From Clostridia bacterium (GTDB lineage Bacteria > Bacillota > Clostridia > Christensenellales > Aristaeellaceae), in assembly GCA_017521565.1 (NCBI GenBank), contig JAFXCE010000001.1, positions 1 to 64,000 on the forward strand: a DNA stretch of 64,000 bases, read 5' to 3'. This document shows, in pieces, positions 42,628-52,979 of this stretch. Numbering within the stretch: position 1 is the first letter of the stretch; the number at the start of each line of letters is the position of its first letter. Under the pieces are notes generated by a model. That model was not told where the DNA came from. It did not search any database and saw only the letters and a list, made by a program, of their open reading frames with translations. The translations under genes were made by a program, and so were the position numbers.

Positions 42628-43824
42628 TTATGGATTCAGGCCGCGGCGTTTGTCATATTCCTCCCACAGCGGACGATACATCGCCACCGCCGCCTCGTGC
42701 TCTTCAAGCGTTCTGGTAAAGCAAAGCTCGCCGGAATCAGGATCGGTCGAGCAGAAATACAGATATTTCTGCGCCAGATACTGTTCATCCGGATACAGCG
42801 CAGCAACCACAGCGCCCATCGACGGATTGCAGATCGGCCCGATCGGAAGCCCCTTGTGCTGATAGGTATTGTAGGGGGAATCCACATCAAGCTCCGCGCC
42901 GGAAAGCACCATCTTTTCAGAGCCGGAGACATACTTAATCGTTACATCCGACCCCAGCGTCATGCCCTTCTTCAGCCTGTTGTGGAATACCGCGCTGACC
43001 TTGGCAAAGTCCGCCGTCTTGGCTTCCTTTTCGATCATGGACGCAAGCGTAAACACCTCGTCCATCGTCATGCCCATCTCCTGCGCGCGCTCGTCATAAG
43101 CAAGCGAATAAGCAGCCTCCGTCTGGGAAAGCAGTCGCTTGATGATCGTATCCGCGCTGGAACTGGTGTAGATCTCGTAGGTGTTCGGCGAGAGATAACC
43201 CTCCAGCGCATACAGCCGTTCGCCATAGTCCGCGGTTTTCATCATCTCTTCGATGAAATAATACCCGCTGTAGCTTTCGCCTGTCCTGCACAGGGCAAGG
43301 AACTCCTCCGCGCTGTCCAGAATGTCCTGATCGACCAGATAATCCGCCACGTTTTCAACCGTCCAGCCGGGGATGATCGTAATCTTCGCCGTCAGCGGCT
43401 TGCCGTCGCCCGAGATCAGCTGATCCAGAATATCCGCTGCGCTCATTGCGCGGCTCAGTTCGTAATCACCGCTCTGGATCTTCTGACCCATGCCCATGAA
43501 ATCCGCCATATACTTGAATACCGTATGATTATGGATCAAGCCTGCAGCTTCAAGGTTTCTTGAGACCGTGGAAAGCGAACTGCCGGACGACACTTCAAAT
43601 GCAACCGTCTGCGTGTCCTTTACATCCATCGGCGCAAAAAACAGTTCATTGATCTTCTGATATCCGGTATACACCAGACCGCAGACAATCACAAACGACG
43701 CAGCGAGCACCAGAACCGGCCGAAGGAGCTTCCACAGCCAATCATACCAGAAGAAGCCGTAACGGCGGCGCTCATGGAGCTCATGTTCACTGAGCATGCC
43801 GCTGCGCTTTTTTTTCTTCGCCAA
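42628..43824 (-). CDS. mltG: Endolytic murein transglycosylase MltG
   Basis: A 398-residue membrane enzyme that cuts growing glycan strands. The cytosolic basic start (MAKKKKRSG) is followed by a membrane helix at about 37-56. The YceG domain has the catalytic block FTLASMIEKEAK with its Glu (about 235-246). PYNTYQHKGLPIGPICNPS (about 310-328) is a family hallmark. A TTG start at 43824 is implied, with GGGAGGAAAGG in front; an ATG at codon 10 is the alternative. It precedes U32 and follows ylbF in one minus-strand operon. Confidence 0.93.
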   Translation of the reverse strand: MAKKKKRSGMLSEHELHERRRYGFFWYDWLWKLLRPVLVLAASFVIVCGLVYTGYQKINELFFAPMDVKDTQTVAFEVSSGSSLSTVSRNLEAAGLIHNHTVFKYMADFMGMGQKIQSGDYELSRAMSAADILDQLISGDGKPLTAKITIIPGWTVENVADYLVDQDILDSAEEFLALCRTGESYSGYYFIEEMMKTADYGERLYALEGYLSPNTYEIYTSSSADTIIKRLLSQTEAAYSLAYDERAQEMGMTMDEVFTLASMIEKEAKTADFAKVSAVFHNRLKKGMTLGSDVTIKYVSGSEKMVLSGAELDVDSPYNTYQHKGLPIGPICNPSMGAVVAALYPDEQYLAQKYLYFCSTDPDSGELCFTRTLEEHEAAVAMYRPLWEEYDKRRGLNP

Positions 43825-43840
43825 ATCGCCTTTCCTCCCG

Positions 43841-44194
43841 TTATTCGCGCTCCGGCAGGTCGAAGCTGATGCCGGCCGCTTCTGTCAGGATCTTGAATAC
43901 GTCGCCAAGCGTTTTCTGCATCTGCATCTCCGCCATCAGATACGCCTGCACGTCGCTGTTCATATACAGCAGCGACGCCAGCTGCTGAAAGCGCTTGACT
44001 TCCTCGCCCGGCATTTCGCCCGCCGCGCCGGCCATACTCATCTGCAGGCGCATCTGCAGCCGCTTATACTCCTCCAGCAGCACGCGATTGGTGTTATCCG
44101 CATAGGCGCGCTCGCGAAGCTCGCGCAGACGCACACACTCGTCGCTGTTCTTGATTTCCGCCGCAAGACGGTGTGCGGTATCATAAATGTTCAT
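43841..44194 (-). CDS. ylbF: YlbF/YmcA-family regulator
   Basis: A 117-residue all-helical protein of the YlbF family (starting MNIYDTAHRLAAEIKNS), with the typical ASLLYMNSDVQAYLMAEMQMQKTLGDVF block (about 75-100). In Bacillus, YlbF with YmcA and YaaT forms a complex with an iron-sulfur cluster that modifies RNase Y and phosphorelay activity, affecting sporulation. Its position next to RNase J and upstream of mltG fits an RNA-turnover role. The gap of 16 bases to mltG suggests one operon. Confidence 0.85.
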   Translation of the reverse strand: MNIYDTAHRLAAEIKNSDECVRLRELRERAYADNTNRVLLEEYKRLQMRLQMSMAGAAGEMPGEEVKRFQQLASLLYMNSDVQAYLMAEMQMQKTLGDVFKILTEAAGISFDLPERE

Positions 44195-44295
44195 ATTGAA
44201 ACAGACCTTCTTTAAATACGATTTTCAACACACTCCGGCCTCGTCCGCCAAAGAAGCAGCAGACCTTGTCGGAGCATCATCCAGCAAAACACCGA

Positions 44296-45948
44296 TTAGG
44301 TTTCCATGATGATCGGCAGGATCATCGGGTTGCGCTTGATCATGTTGAACAGATAGGTATGCATCGCATCCTTGATGCCGTTCTTGATCCCCGTCCAGTC
44401 GCTCTGCTCAATGCGGTCATAGCGCGCCAGCACATCCAGCGCAACATTGCGCGCGCCGGAGATGAGCTCCTCGTTTTCGCGCACATACACAAAACCGCGG
44501 GAAATCAGCTCCGGACCGGAGACCAGCTTGCCCGTCTCCCGGCTTACGCCGACGACCACGATGATCAGTCCATCCTGAGAAAGATGCTTGCGGTCACGCA
44601 GCACGACGTTGCCCACGTCGCCCACGCCCAAGCCATCGACCATCACCGAGCCGGTCGGAATCGGGCCGGTAATGTTGGCCTCGTCCTCCGAAAGCTCCAG
44701 CGCCTGACCCATTTCAAGGATGATCGCATGATCCTCCGGCATGCCCATCGAAACGGCAATCGCCGCATGACGCTGCAGCATCCTGTATTCGCCATGCACC
44801 GGAATAAAGTACTTCGGGCGCACAAGCGCCTGGATGAGTTTAAGCTCCTCCTGGCAGGCATGACCGGAAACGTGCACATCCGCGATACGGTTGTAGATGA
44901 CGTTTGCACCGCAGCGATAGAGCTGATCCAGAATCCTCGCCACCATGATCTCGTTGCCGGGGATGGGCGTTGCGGACACGATCACCGTATCTCCCTCGCG
45001 AATCTGCAACTTGCGGTGTTCGCTGTTGGCCATTCTCGTCAGGCCGCTCATCGGTTCACCCTGGCTGCCTGTGGTCATGACGACGACCTCGTGATCCTCA
45101 TAGCAGTCAAGATCGCTCACATCGAGATAGACCTCCGGCGGAATCTTCAGTTCGCCAATCTCCATCGCCAGCTTGGTCACGTTCACCATGCTGCGGCCGA
45201 CAAAGCAGATTTTCCGCTTGAATTCTATACACAGGTCAACCACCTGCTGAATGCGATGCAGGTTGGAGGCAAACATGGCAATGATGATGCGCTTCTGCGC
45301 ATCCTTAAAGAAGCCGTGGAACGACTCCGCAATCTTCTTCTCGCTCATCGTGTATCCGGGGCGTTCAACGTTGGTCGAATCCGCCAGAAGTGCCAATACG
45401 CCCTGATTGCCCCATGCAGCCAGCGTGCCAAGGTCTGTCACCTCGCCATCGATGGGCGTATAGTCGATCTTAAAGTCGCCCGTAACGATGACCGTACCCG
45501 CAGGACAGGTGATCGCCATCGCCACCGCGCCAGCGATGGAATGGCTGACCTTGATGAACTGCACCGAAAACGCACCGATCTGCACGGTGTCCCTCGGCTT
45601 AATGACGTTCAAATGAATACCGGAAATATTATGCTCCGTCAGCTTGCCGCGTATGAGCGCGCAGGTCAGTTTCGTTCCATAGACCGGCGCAGGCACGTGC
45701 GGAAACACATACGGCACAGCGCCAATATGATCCTCATGACCATGAGTAAACAGATACGCACGAACACGCTCACGGTTGTTCGTCAGATAGGCAATGTCGG
45801 GAATCACCAGATCGATACCCAGCATGTCCTGCCGGGGGAAAATCGAGCCGCAGTCCACCACAACCACATCGTCTTCATACTCAAATGCGGTCATGTTTTT
45901 GCCGATCTCGCCAATGCCTCCCAGCGGGATGATTCTCAGCTTCGCCAT
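44296..45948 (-). CDS. rnj: Ribonuclease J
   Basis: A 550-residue metallo-beta-lactamase/beta-CASP ribonuclease, a 5' exonuclease and endonuclease of mRNA turnover and 16S rRNA maturation. The zinc motif FTHGHEDHIGAVP (about 72-84) is complete. TGSQGEPMSGLTRMA (about 295-309) and VSGHACQEELK (about 357) are the beta-CASP blocks. Start MAKLRIIPLGG at 45948 follows GAGGAGG; a GTG at 45969 is less likely. Promoter at 46082-46109. Confidence 0.95.
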   Translation of the reverse strand: MAKLRIIPLGGIGEIGKNMTAFEYEDDVVVVDCGSIFPRQDMLGIDLVIPDIAYLTNNRERVRAYLFTHGHEDHIGAVPYVFPHVPAPVYGTKLTCALIRGKLTEHNISGIHLNVIKPRDTVQIGAFSVQFIKVSHSIAGAVAMAITCPAGTVIVTGDFKIDYTPIDGEVTDLGTLAAWGNQGVLALLADSTNVERPGYTMSEKKIAESFHGFFKDAQKRIIIAMFASNLHRIQQVVDLCIEFKRKICFVGRSMVNVTKLAMEIGELKIPPEVYLDVSDLDCYEDHEVVVMTTGSQGEPMSGLTRMANSEHRKLQIREGDTVIVSATPIPGNEIMVARILDQLYRCGANVIYNRIADVHVSGHACQEELKLIQALVRPKYFIPVHGEYRMLQRHAAIAVSMGMPEDHAIILEMGQALELSEDEANITGPIPTGSVMVDGLGVGDVGNVVLRDRKHLSQDGLIIVVVGVSRETGKLVSGPELISRGFVYVRENEELISGARNVALDVLARYDRIEQSDWTGIKNGIKDAMHTYLFNMIKRNPMILPIIMET

Positions 45949-46081
45949 GTCCTTCTGTCCTCCTCTCACTATATTTGCACAAAACCATACTATTTATTGT
46001 TAAAGACATCTGCTCAACAGCCAGACGCTTTAAATTAGCACAACTTAACATTACGCCAATGTTATCATCATAATCAGATTC

Positions 46082-46109
46082 ATTATAGCACGGTCTGTGA
46101 ATATTTCAA
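46082..46109 (-). promoter_or_regulatory. Sigma-A promoter of the RNase J operon
   Basis: On the minus strand TTGAAA (46104-46109) and TATAAT (46082-46087) with a 16-base spacer. Transcription would run through rnj, ylbF, mltG and U32. Confidence 0.75.
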
Positions 46110-46163
46110 AGAAAAAACATTCGATTTTCATAGTAATTTTTATGAAATGTTCGATTCCGGCAC

Positions 46164-46192
46164 AAAAAAACATCCGGATTTCTCGGATGTTT
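46164..46192 (-). terminator. Terminator of the thioredoxin operon
   Basis: ACATCCG and CGGATGT enclose a 7-base loop on the minus strand and are followed by TTTTTTT. Confidence 0.85.
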
Positions 46193-46209
46193 TCGTTATT
46201 CTTATAGAA

Positions 46210-46527
46210 TTACAGATGACGGCTGATCATCGCCGCGACGTCCGCTTTTCCGCGAGCGCCGACAGCCTGCTCAACCACTTTGCCGCCCTTGAGGACGATC
46301 AGCGTCGGAATGCTCATCACGCCAAATTTCTGGGCCAGTCCCGGCTCCTCATCGACGTCCACCTTACCGACGATCGCTTTGCCTTCAAATTCCGCGGCAA
46401 CCTCCTCAATGACCGGCGCAATCATGCGGCACGGGCCGCACCACGTCGCCCAGAAATCCACGAGCACAGGCTTGTCGCCTGCAATTGCCTGCTCAAAGGT
46501 CTGGCTGTTCAAATGCTGTGCCATCAT
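46210..46527 (-). CDS. trxA: Thioredoxin
   Basis: A 105-residue classical thioredoxin with active-site WCGPC (about 29-33 in [11 protein letters not shown]) and the cis-Pro loop MSIPTL (about 73-78). It reduces cytosolic disulfides. The start MMAQHLN has AGGAGGAATGA. It follows an RseC-like gene by 18 bases and shares its transcript, ending in the terminator at 46164-46192. Confidence 0.96.
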   Translation of the reverse strand: MMAQHLNSQTFEQAIAGDKPVLVDFWATWCGPCRMIAPVIEEVAAEFEGKAIVGKVDVDEEPGLAQKFGVMSIPTLIVLKGGKVVEQAVGARGKADVAAMISRHL

Positions 46528-46544
46528 TCATTCCTCCTGACTGA

Positions 46545-46955
46545 TTATTCTGCGTTCGGCTTTTTAACAGATACAATCTTATGCTCCCAGCGGCCCTTGG
46601 AAAGAACCGGATCGAGCATACGCATGATCACATAGGCCGCCGCCGTGCCTGCAACGGCACACAGGGCCATCAGCGGTTCGCTCATCTTCAGCGCGTAGCC
46701 GGCCAGCAGACCGAGCATGAATCCCGCAAACGGGATCATATACGCCGTTGCAGACGCCGCCATGATATGCGATTCATCCATTTCCACGACGATCTCATCG
46801 CCCACATCCGCCTTACCCTTGAGGGTAATCGTATGCTTGGCGCAGTTCGTGCTGCCGTGCATGCAGGCATGGCAGTCTCCGCATGCCTCGTGACGTTCAA
46901 ATACCACGGTGAGCATCTCGCCGTTGACTTCCTTGACAATTCCCTTGTTGGTCAT
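46545..46955 (-). CDS. RseC/SoxR-reducing system-like membrane protein
   Basis: A 136-residue protein of RseC type. A cytosolic N-terminus has four Cys (EACGDCHACMHGSTNC, about 24-40) that could hold an iron-sulfur cluster. Two membrane helices follow at about 70-110. In other bacteria RseC helps reduce SoxR or acts with Rnf. Here it is paired with thioredoxin and downstream of hisS. Start is at 46955, with AAAGGAGCGC upstream. Confidence 0.85.
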   Translation of the reverse strand: MTNKGIVKEVNGEMLTVVFERHEACGDCHACMHGSTNCAKHTITLKGKADVGDEIVVEMDESHIMAASATAYMIPFAGFMLGLLAGYALKMSEPLMALCAVAGTAAAYVIMRMLDPVLSKGRWEHKIVSVKKPNAE

Positions 46956-47021
46956 GCTGCGCTCCTTTGGCTTAACATACGCCGTTTCTGCGATTTTACT
47001 CGCAGTTTTCAGCAGAAAAGA

Positions 47022-48284
47022 TTACTCGTAAATCTTTTCAAACTTCTTGTAGCCTTCGTTTTCCAGCAGTTCAATCTGATGCTTGATGTTTTTCGCCATC
47101 GGCATCACGGTCACAATCGCGCCGCCTGCGCGCAGTTCGCGCGCCAGCGCCAGTACTTCGGCCTTGCGCTCAAGCGATACCCGGTTGCCGATCAGATACG
47201 CGGTCGGCTCGCCCGCAAGCTGATAGCCGCCCTCCATATGATCCTTGAGAATCGTCACAATGCGCTCAAAGCCGATGGAGAAGCCGCTCGCCGCGACATC
47301 CTGACCGGAGAACTTGCCGATCATCTTGTCATAGCGTCCGCCGCCCGCGATAGAGAAGTTGTATCCATCCATCGTGATCTCAAAGATCGCGCCGGTGTAA
47401 TAGCCCATGCCGCGCACCAGCGTCGGATCGAACACGATCTTCACGCCCTGCGCCAGCACCGGACGCACACAGCCGATGATGTCCGCAAGATTCTGCTTGA
47501 CCTTGGCCGGCAGATACTCCTCGCCGATATCCTGACAGAACTCGTCAATGGTGATGCCTTCCTTCACCGCGCGATAGACGGCAAGATACTTGCCGACCGT
47601 CTCCTCAGGATAGCCGTTTTCGATCAGCTCCTTCTCAATGCCTTCCAGTCCGATCTTATCGAACTTATCAAGGCTGATGAGCACCGAGCCGATATCCTCC
47701 TCGGCAAAGCCCGCGCACAGCGCCACCGCGCTGAGCATGCGGCGATCGTTGATATGAATGGTGAAGTCCGTGATGTTGATCTCAGCAAAAATCTGGGTCA
47801 GCATGGATGCAGTCGCCGTGATCAGCTCGATCTCCGCAAGGTTGCTGTCGTCGCCCAGAATGTCGATATCGCACTGGGTGAACTGGCGGAAACGGCCCTT
47901 CTGCGGGTTGTCCGCGCGGTATACATTGCCCATCTGCAGCGCCTTAAACGGAGACGGGAGCTTCTCCTTGTTGCAGGCGTAGTAACGCGCCAGCGGCACA
48001 GTCAGGTCATAGCGCAGACCATTGTCGGCGTATTCGCCGGTGCCCTTGTCAATCGCGCGCTGCAGATCGGCGCCGCGCTTCATGACCTTGAAGATCAGCT
48101 TCTCATTGTCGCCGCCCTGCTTGCTGGTCAGGTTTTCGATGTGCTCGACAATCGGCGTCTCAATCTGCATAAAGCCATACTGACCGTAGCTCTTTTTGAT
48201 CATAGACAGCACATGCTCGCGCAGGCGCATATCGGAGGGGAGCATATCGCACATGCCCTTGACGGGCGTCTTGATGAACTTCAT
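47022..48284 (-). CDS. hisS: Histidyl-tRNA synthetase
   Basis: A 420-residue class II synthetase that charges tRNA-His. It begins MKFIKTPVKGMCDMLPSD, then motif 1 (MQIETPIVEHIE), GLRYDLTVPLARY and motif 2 (VYRADNPQKGRFRQFTQCDIDILG). GGGRYDKM and SGFSIGFERI (motif 3) follow, then the C-terminal anticodon domain. The start with MKFI has AGGAAGAAACCTT in front; an in-frame ATG at 48302 is less well placed. The gap to ftsK upstream is 126 bases with no T-box visible. Confidence 0.95.
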   Translation of the reverse strand: MKFIKTPVKGMCDMLPSDMRLREHVLSMIKKSYGQYGFMQIETPIVEHIENLTSKQGGDNEKLIFKVMKRGADLQRAIDKGTGEYADNGLRYDLTVPLARYYACNKEKLPSPFKALQMGNVYRADNPQKGRFRQFTQCDIDILGDDSNLAEIELITATASMLTQIFAEINITDFTIHINDRRMLSAVALCAGFAEEDIGSVLISLDKFDKIGLEGIEKELIENGYPEETVGKYLAVYRAVKEGITIDEFCQDIGEEYLPAKVKQNLADIIGCVRPVLAQGVKIVFDPTLVRGMGYYTGAIFEITMDGYNFSIAGGGRYDKMIGKFSGQDVAASGFSIGFERIVTILKDHMEGGYQLAGEPTAYLIGNRVSLERKAEVLALARELRAGGAIVTVMPMAKNIKHQIELLENEGYKKFEKIYE

Positions 48285-48410
48285 AAGGTTTCTTCCTTTC
48301 ATTTCAGTCGCCTGCAGCAGCGGGCAACTTCATCTGTCAGCCCTCGGTCCGCCCCTCCCCGGCAGGGAATTCCGTCTTTCCTCGGGCTCAATCTTGTTTA
48401 ATATTCTCGC

Positions 48411-51400
48411 TTACTCGTTGTTTTCCTGCATACGCCGCCATTCCTCGCGCGAAATGAGCACCGAGCGCGGCTTGGTCGGGCCTTCCGCCTCTGCGGTGAT
48501 GCCGCGCAGCGTCATCTCGTCAACCAGCCGGCCCGCGCGCGCATAACCCACGCGCAGTCTTCTTTGAAGCATGCTGATAGATACCTGTCCGGCTTCAACC
48601 GCCAGCTCAATGGCTTTATTCAGCATTTCGTCCACAGGTTCCCCGCCCATCGGCGCGTCGCCTGCAGCGGCCTTTTCTTCCTCGGCAGCCGCATTCATCT
48701 GCTCAAGCACATCCTCGTCATACTCCGCCGTGTGCTTGCCGCGCACAAAATCGACGATGCGCTGCACCTCGTCGTCGGAGACGAAGCAGCCCTGCACGCG
48801 GGTCGGCTTGCCTGCGCCCTGCGGCGCATAGAGCATATCGCCCTTGCCCAGCAGCTTTTCCGCTCCGCCGCTATCGAGAATCGTGCGGCTGTCAATCTGG
48901 CTGGATACCGCAAATGCAATGCGGCTGGGAATATTCGCCTTGATGACGCCGGTAATGACATTGACAGACGGCCGCTGCGTCGCGATGACCAGATGGATAC
49001 CCGCCGCACGCGCCAGCTGCGCCAGACGACAGATCGATTCCTCGACCTCGCCCGGCGCGACCATCATCAGATCGGCCAGCTCGTCGATGATGACAATGAT
49101 CTTGCTCATCGGCTCCTCATCCGGGCCGATCGCATCGTTATAGCCCTTGATGTTGCGCACGCCCATCGTCTCAAAGCGCTTGTAGCGGTGTTCCATCTCC
49201 ACAACCGCCCACGAAAGCGCCGCAGAGGCCTTCTTCGGATCGGTCACAACCGGAACCAGCAGATGCGGAATGCCGTTATACACCGACAGCTCAACAACCT
49301 TCGGGTCGATCAGGATCAGCCTGACCTCCTTGGGCGAAGCACGGTAGATAATGGAATTGATGATCGTATTGATACACACCGATTTACCGGAACCCGTTGC
49401 GCCTGCAATCAGCACATGCGGCATCTTCGCCATGTCCGCGACAACCGGCGCGCCGGAAATGCTCTTGCCCAGCGCGACCGCCGTCGGAGATTTCTCGCGC
49501 GTCATCTCCGCGCTCTCAAGCACATCGCGCAGGGAGACCATTTCAATCTTATCGTTGGGAATCTCAATGCCGACCGCAGGCTTGCCGGGAATCGGCGCCT
49601 CGATACGCACGCCGTCCGACGCCATGTTCAGCGCAATATCATCCACCAGGTTGACAATGCGCGACACCTTGACGCCCGGCGCCGGCTGCAGTTCATATCG
49701 TGTGATCGCCGGTCCATGCGTGACATGCGTCAGCTTCGCCTGCACGCCAAAGCTCTCCAGCGTAGACAGCAGCTTCGCCGCGCCCGCCTGAATCTTCGCA
49801 TTCATGTTCGGATCCTGCGTGCTGCTTGTGCGGTTGAGCAGGTCAATCGGCGGATAGACGTACTCCGGCCCTTCGACCTTCGGCGCTTCGTGCGCGTCCT
49901 TTTTCGGCACAACCAGCGGCGTACCGTCCAGCCTGCTGCCGCGCAGCTGCACGATCGTCTGATCCTTTACAGCCGCTTCCTGCGCGGCGAGCACATTCTG
50001 CGCATGCGGCTTGCCCGCATCCGCAGCGCGCTGTGCAGCCATCAGCGAGCGCGCCAGCGGAGACGACCCGGCGTTCTGCGCATCCGATACGCTGAACGCC
50101 TCTGGCTCTTCCTGTCTGCGCACAGGCGGATGATAAACCGGCGTATACGGCTCGTCATCGAATCCGTCCTCTGGCATGTCATCCTCCGGCAGCGCTTCCT
50201 CCGTCTCGCCGTATGTCTCAATCACCGCATCCGGATTGGCCTTCCAGAAGGGCACATCCGCCTCATCTTCCCCGGCGGATCCTTCCTCGTACTCTGGCTC
50301 TGCATACGCAGGCGCTTCAAAGACAGGCTGCTCATAGACGGGCTGCTCATAGGCAGGCTGTTCGTAAGCGGGCTGTTCGTCGGCCGGCTGTTCATCAGCA
50401 GACGCTCCGTATGCCTGTATCTGCGATGCCGCCTCCTGCGCATACGCCTGCTGCTGTGTGCTGTTCATGCCATAGAGGAATGCTTCCTCCGCCTCGGCGA
50501 TGGTAAAGCTGCGGCGGCGACGCGACGCGTGGTGCTCGCGTTCTTCCATGCTCACGCGCGTAAACTCGTCATCCCGCTCAATATACAGCGGCATATCCTC
50601 GCGGATCGTTTTCTTGCGCGGCGCAGCCTGCGCGCGCTTTTTCGGCGCGTTCTGAATCGGCGGCTCCTGGCTTTCCTTCTTCCGCGTCTTGACAACCTCC
50701 AGCTTAGGCTGGCCCTTGTTCGGCGCGCGCCTGACAGGTTCCTCCTGCGCTGCGCCCGCTTCCATGGCCTCGGCGATCTCCGCCTCCCGCTGCGCGCTTC
50801 TCGCCTTTGCCTCAGCTTCTCTCTGCACTTCCTGCTTTGCCTTCTGCTCGGCGATCTGCCTCTCGCGCTCTGCGCGCTTCATCTGGCGCTGCTCGGCCAG
50901 CTCGGCTTCCCGGCGGAGCTCCTCTTCCTCGCGGCTCATGCGCAGCGCCTCGCGCTCTTCCTTCTTTTCGCCATAGGAAACGCGCAGATCGTCAAGCAGC
51001 TCGCTCAAATACATGCCCATGCCGCCAAAGGATACGCCGGTAAAAAACATCAGCACAATCGTCGTAGCAAAGATCAGCACGATGACCGCGCCCCATACGT
51101 CAAGCGCCCTATACAGCGGCCATGCCAGCAGCGCGCCGATAAAGCCGCCGCCCCGGCATGTCAGCGAAGCCATCTTATACGACCGCGCCAGAAAACTGCC
51201 GTATGTCGCGCCCAGTCCGTCTGCGAAGATTCCAGCCTGTACAGAACCGACCTGAAACAGCTGCAGCATCGTTTCCATGAACAGGAAAAGCAGCGCGCCG
51301 CAGATCATCGTTTTGGCGCTGAGCTTTCCGCTGGAAAAAAACACCAGCGTCACGCCGGTCCAGCAGATCATAACCGGCAGAAGCAGACAAAGCGTTCCGC

Positions 51401-51629
51401 CCATGCCGCGCATAAAGAGCGTGCACTGCTTGAGCAGGCCGCCGGCAGATGGCACAAACTGGCTCGCCAGAGCCAGAAGGCCGATGCACAGGATGACAAT
51501 TCCTGCCACACCGCGCGGATCGGCGCCGCTTTGCTGTCTGCCGCGCGAGGGCGAGCCGCGCTTTCCGTTTACTTTGCGCTTTGTTTTCGCGCTTGTTTTG
51601 GCGCTCTTGCGCGCCGCTTTTTTGGCCAT
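48411..51629 (-). CDS. ftsK: FtsK/SpoIIIE-type DNA translocase
   Basis: A 1072-residue double-strand DNA pump for chromosome segregation at the septum and, in spore formers, into the forespore. Four membrane helices lie in residues about 35-190. A long charged linker (about 200-560) follows, with a run of PAYEQ-like 5-residue repeats. The motor domain has Walker [11 protein letters not shown] and [13 protein letters not shown]. The C-terminal gamma winged helix ends [16 protein letters not shown]. The start [11 protein letters not shown] at 51629 has AGGAGGCTA; an extension upstream lacks a site. Promoter at 51724-51752. Confidence 0.94.
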   Translation of the reverse strand: MAKKAARKSAKTSAKTKRKVNGKRGSPSRGRQQSGADPRGVAGIVILCIGLLALASQFVPSAGGLLKQCTLFMRGMGGTLCLLLPVMICWTGVTLVFFSSGKLSAKTMICGALLFLFMETMLQLFQVGSVQAGIFADGLGATYGSFLARSYKMASLTCRGGGFIGALLAWPLYRALDVWGAVIVLIFATTIVLMFFTGVSFGGMGMYLSELLDDLRVSYGEKKEEREALRMSREEEELRREAELAEQRQMKRAERERQIAEQKAKQEVQREAEAKARSAQREAEIAEAMEAGAAQEEPVRRAPNKGQPKLEVVKTRKKESQEPPIQNAPKKRAQAAPRKKTIREDMPLYIERDDEFTRVSMEEREHHASRRRRSFTIAEAEEAFLYGMNSTQQQAYAQEAASQIQAYGASADEQPADEQPAYEQPAYEQPVYEQPVFEAPAYAEPEYEEGSAGEDEADVPFWKANPDAVIETYGETEEALPEDDMPEDGFDDEPYTPVYHPPVRRQEEPEAFSVSDAQNAGSSPLARSLMAAQRAADAGKPHAQNVLAAQEAAVKDQTIVQLRGSRLDGTPLVVPKKDAHEAPKVEGPEYVYPPIDLLNRTSSTQDPNMNAKIQAGAAKLLSTLESFGVQAKLTHVTHGPAITRYELQPAPGVKVSRIVNLVDDIALNMASDGVRIEAPIPGKPAVGIEIPNDKIEMVSLRDVLESAEMTREKSPTAVALGKSISGAPVVADMAKMPHVLIAGATGSGKSVCINTIINSIIYRASPKEVRLILIDPKVVELSVYNGIPHLLVPVVTDPKKASAALSWAVVEMEHRYKRFETMGVRNIKGYNDAIGPDEEPMSKIIVIIDELADLMMVAPGEVEESICRLAQLARAAGIHLVIATQRPSVNVITGVIKANIPSRIAFAVSSQIDSRTILDSGGAEKLLGKGDMLYAPQGAGKPTRVQGCFVSDDEVQRIVDFVRGKHTAEYDEDVLEQMNAAAEEEKAAAGDAPMGGEPVDEMLNKAIELAVEAGQVSISMLQRRLRVGYARAGRLVDEMTLRGITAEAEGPTKPRSVLISREEWRRMQENNE

Positions 51630-51694
51630 CTTTAGCCTCCTTGAAACCCTATAGCACACATATTTATGTGATGTATCTCTCAAAAAACACAAAA

Positions 51695-51727
51695 TAATCC
51701 GCCCGCGTACAATCGGGCAGATTATTA
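51695..51727 (-). terminator. Terminator of the DUF3298-like gene
   Basis: On the minus strand AATAATCTGCCCG pairs with CGGGCGGATTATT (one mismatch) before a TTTTTT tract. Confidence 0.82.
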
Positions 51728-51752
51728 TATCACATTTTACAAATTCAGTAAA
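51724..51752 (-). promoter_or_regulatory. Candidate sigma-A promoter of ftsK
   Basis: TTTACT (51747-51752) and TATAAT (51724-51729) with a 17-base spacer on the minus strand. It overlaps the end of the upstream gene and the upstream side of its terminator hairpin. Confidence 0.6.
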
Positions 51753-52893
51753 GGCTTTCCGGCATGGCGCTGCGCAGGATCACGCAGGAGAGCACGCCGC
51801 TCTCATCCAAATGCAGCTGCAGCACACGCCCGGATACCTCGTAATACAGGCTTCTGCCCGGCTCGAGCATCGCGTCAAACGCCGCATCCTCGTCAAAGGC
51901 AGTCTCCTTCGCTGGCTCTCCCAGCAGCTTGATCACATCGACCTCTGTGGATTCTCCCGTGGTCAGAAGGCCGGCAAAGCGGATGCACGAAGCGCGGATC
52001 GCCGATACCGGCGTTTCGTCCTCATCCGTCTCCGCGTATTTGGGAATCTCCACCGCAAAGCCACGTTCGCGTTCCAGCGGGAACACCAGCGCATCCGTCG
52101 TATAATCCGGGTCCGCCAGCGGATACCACTGTGCAATGTTCCCAATCAGCTCTCCAAGCTCCAGTCCCAGCGTCCCTGTCAGCTCGCCGCTCATGCACTG
52201 CGTCTCGATGCCCGATGGATTGTAGGGCACATCCGGATGCGCCAGCGCATACACCGGGCTTTCCTCGCCAATATAATCCGCAAGCTCATGCCAGTAGAAC
52301 GTCACGCTTCCGCTCGTTCCATCAAAATAGCGGTAGCGATCCTCTGGCCAGTAGACCGTCAGCCCGCGCTCGTCAATCGAGTAGCTGTCCTGCGGCATCG
52401 GCAGCAGCTCGGCATACTCCATATAGTCGCTCATGTTTTCCAGAACGTCCGCTTCAAGGATCGCCTCCATCGCGGCCACTGCGCCCTCGACATCCGTAAA
52501 CAGCTCGTCAAGGTAGATCTCCATGCCGGTTTCAAGGCTGACCGTCAGTCCTGCCGCCGAGCATCCTTCCCTGCCGCTTGCCTGTTCGCCCTTCCAGAGC
52601 AGGCCCATCGAAGCGATCTTCCCGTCCTGATACAGCGTTCCGGTCTGATGAAGCACAGCGCCTGCACGGCCCATGGCGATTTTCGCCTTTTCCTGCGCAA
52701 ATCGCACTTCAATCTGCATGTCGATCGCTGCGAGCGCTGGATCCGGCGCATGCTGCGCATCCTCAGCCTCCGCAGAAAACACCACCCGACGGTTTCCGCT
52801 CTCGCTGTCCGCCAGCTCGGTCATCGTGATTTCACCCAGTGCGCATGCGGGCAGCGACAATGCCACCAGCAGCGCAGCAAGAATACGTTTCAT
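51745..52893 (-). CDS. Secreted DUF3298/RsiV-like hypothetical protein
   Basis: A 382-residue exported protein, signal peptide at 1-20 ([18 protein letters not shown]). The middle region with [14 protein letters not shown] (about 128-142) and [20 protein letters not shown] (about 205-225) resembles the DUF3298 domain of RsiV-type proteins. The C-terminal 130 residues contain no obvious family. A strong promoter at 52917-52945 drives it alone. Function unknown; it might bind sugars or wall pieces as RsiV does lysozyme, but that is speculative. Confidence 0.72.
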   Translation of the reverse strand: MKRILAALLVALSLPACALGEITMTELADSESGNRRVVFSAEAEDAQHAPDPALAAIDMQIEVRFAQEKAKIAMGRAGAVLHQTGTLYQDGKIASMGLLWKGEQASGREGCSAAGLTVSLETGMEIYLDELFTDVEGAVAAMEAILEADVLENMSDYMEYAELLPMPQDSYSIDERGLTVYWPEDRYRYFDGTSGSVTFYWHELADYIGEESPVYALAHPDVPYNPSGIETQCMSGELTGTLGLELGELIGNIAQWYPLADPDYTTDALVFPLERERGFAVEIPKYAETDEDETPVSAIRASCIRFAGLLTTGESTEVDVIKLLGEPAKETAFDEDAAFDAMLEPGRSLYYEVSGRVLQLHLDESGVLSCVILRSAMPESLY

Positions 52894-52916
52894 ATGCACA
52901 TCACCTCTTTGGTTCC

Positions 52917-52945
52917 ATGATAGAGAAAAATCCGTCTTCTGTCAA
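52917..52945 (-). promoter_or_regulatory. Sigma-A promoter of the DUF3298-like gene
   Basis: TTGACA (52940-52945) and TATCAT (52917-52922) with a 17-base spacer on the minus strand. Confidence 0.8.
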
Positions 52946-52979
52946 TATGACGCATTGCCGTCCCGTTTTCTTCCCCGCT

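Noticed and set aside
44266..46038. Plus-strand frame of 590 codons opposite RNase J
   Set aside because: Shadow frame; RNase J motifs are intact on the minus strand.
46581..48401. Plus-strand frame of about 600 codons opposite hisS
   Set aside because: Shadow of the histidyl-tRNA synthetase and RseC-like genes; no family resemblance or start signal.
48285..48410. T-box or other riboswitch in front of hisS
   Set aside because: No GGTGGNACCGCG-like sequence or terminator-antiterminator pair is present in the 126-base gap.
48564..51635. Long plus-strand frame (over 1000 codons) opposite ftsK, very rich in Arg and His
   Set aside because: It is antisense to a clear FtsK with all motifs; no ribosome site and residue composition typical of a reverse-complement shadow in G+C-rich DNA.
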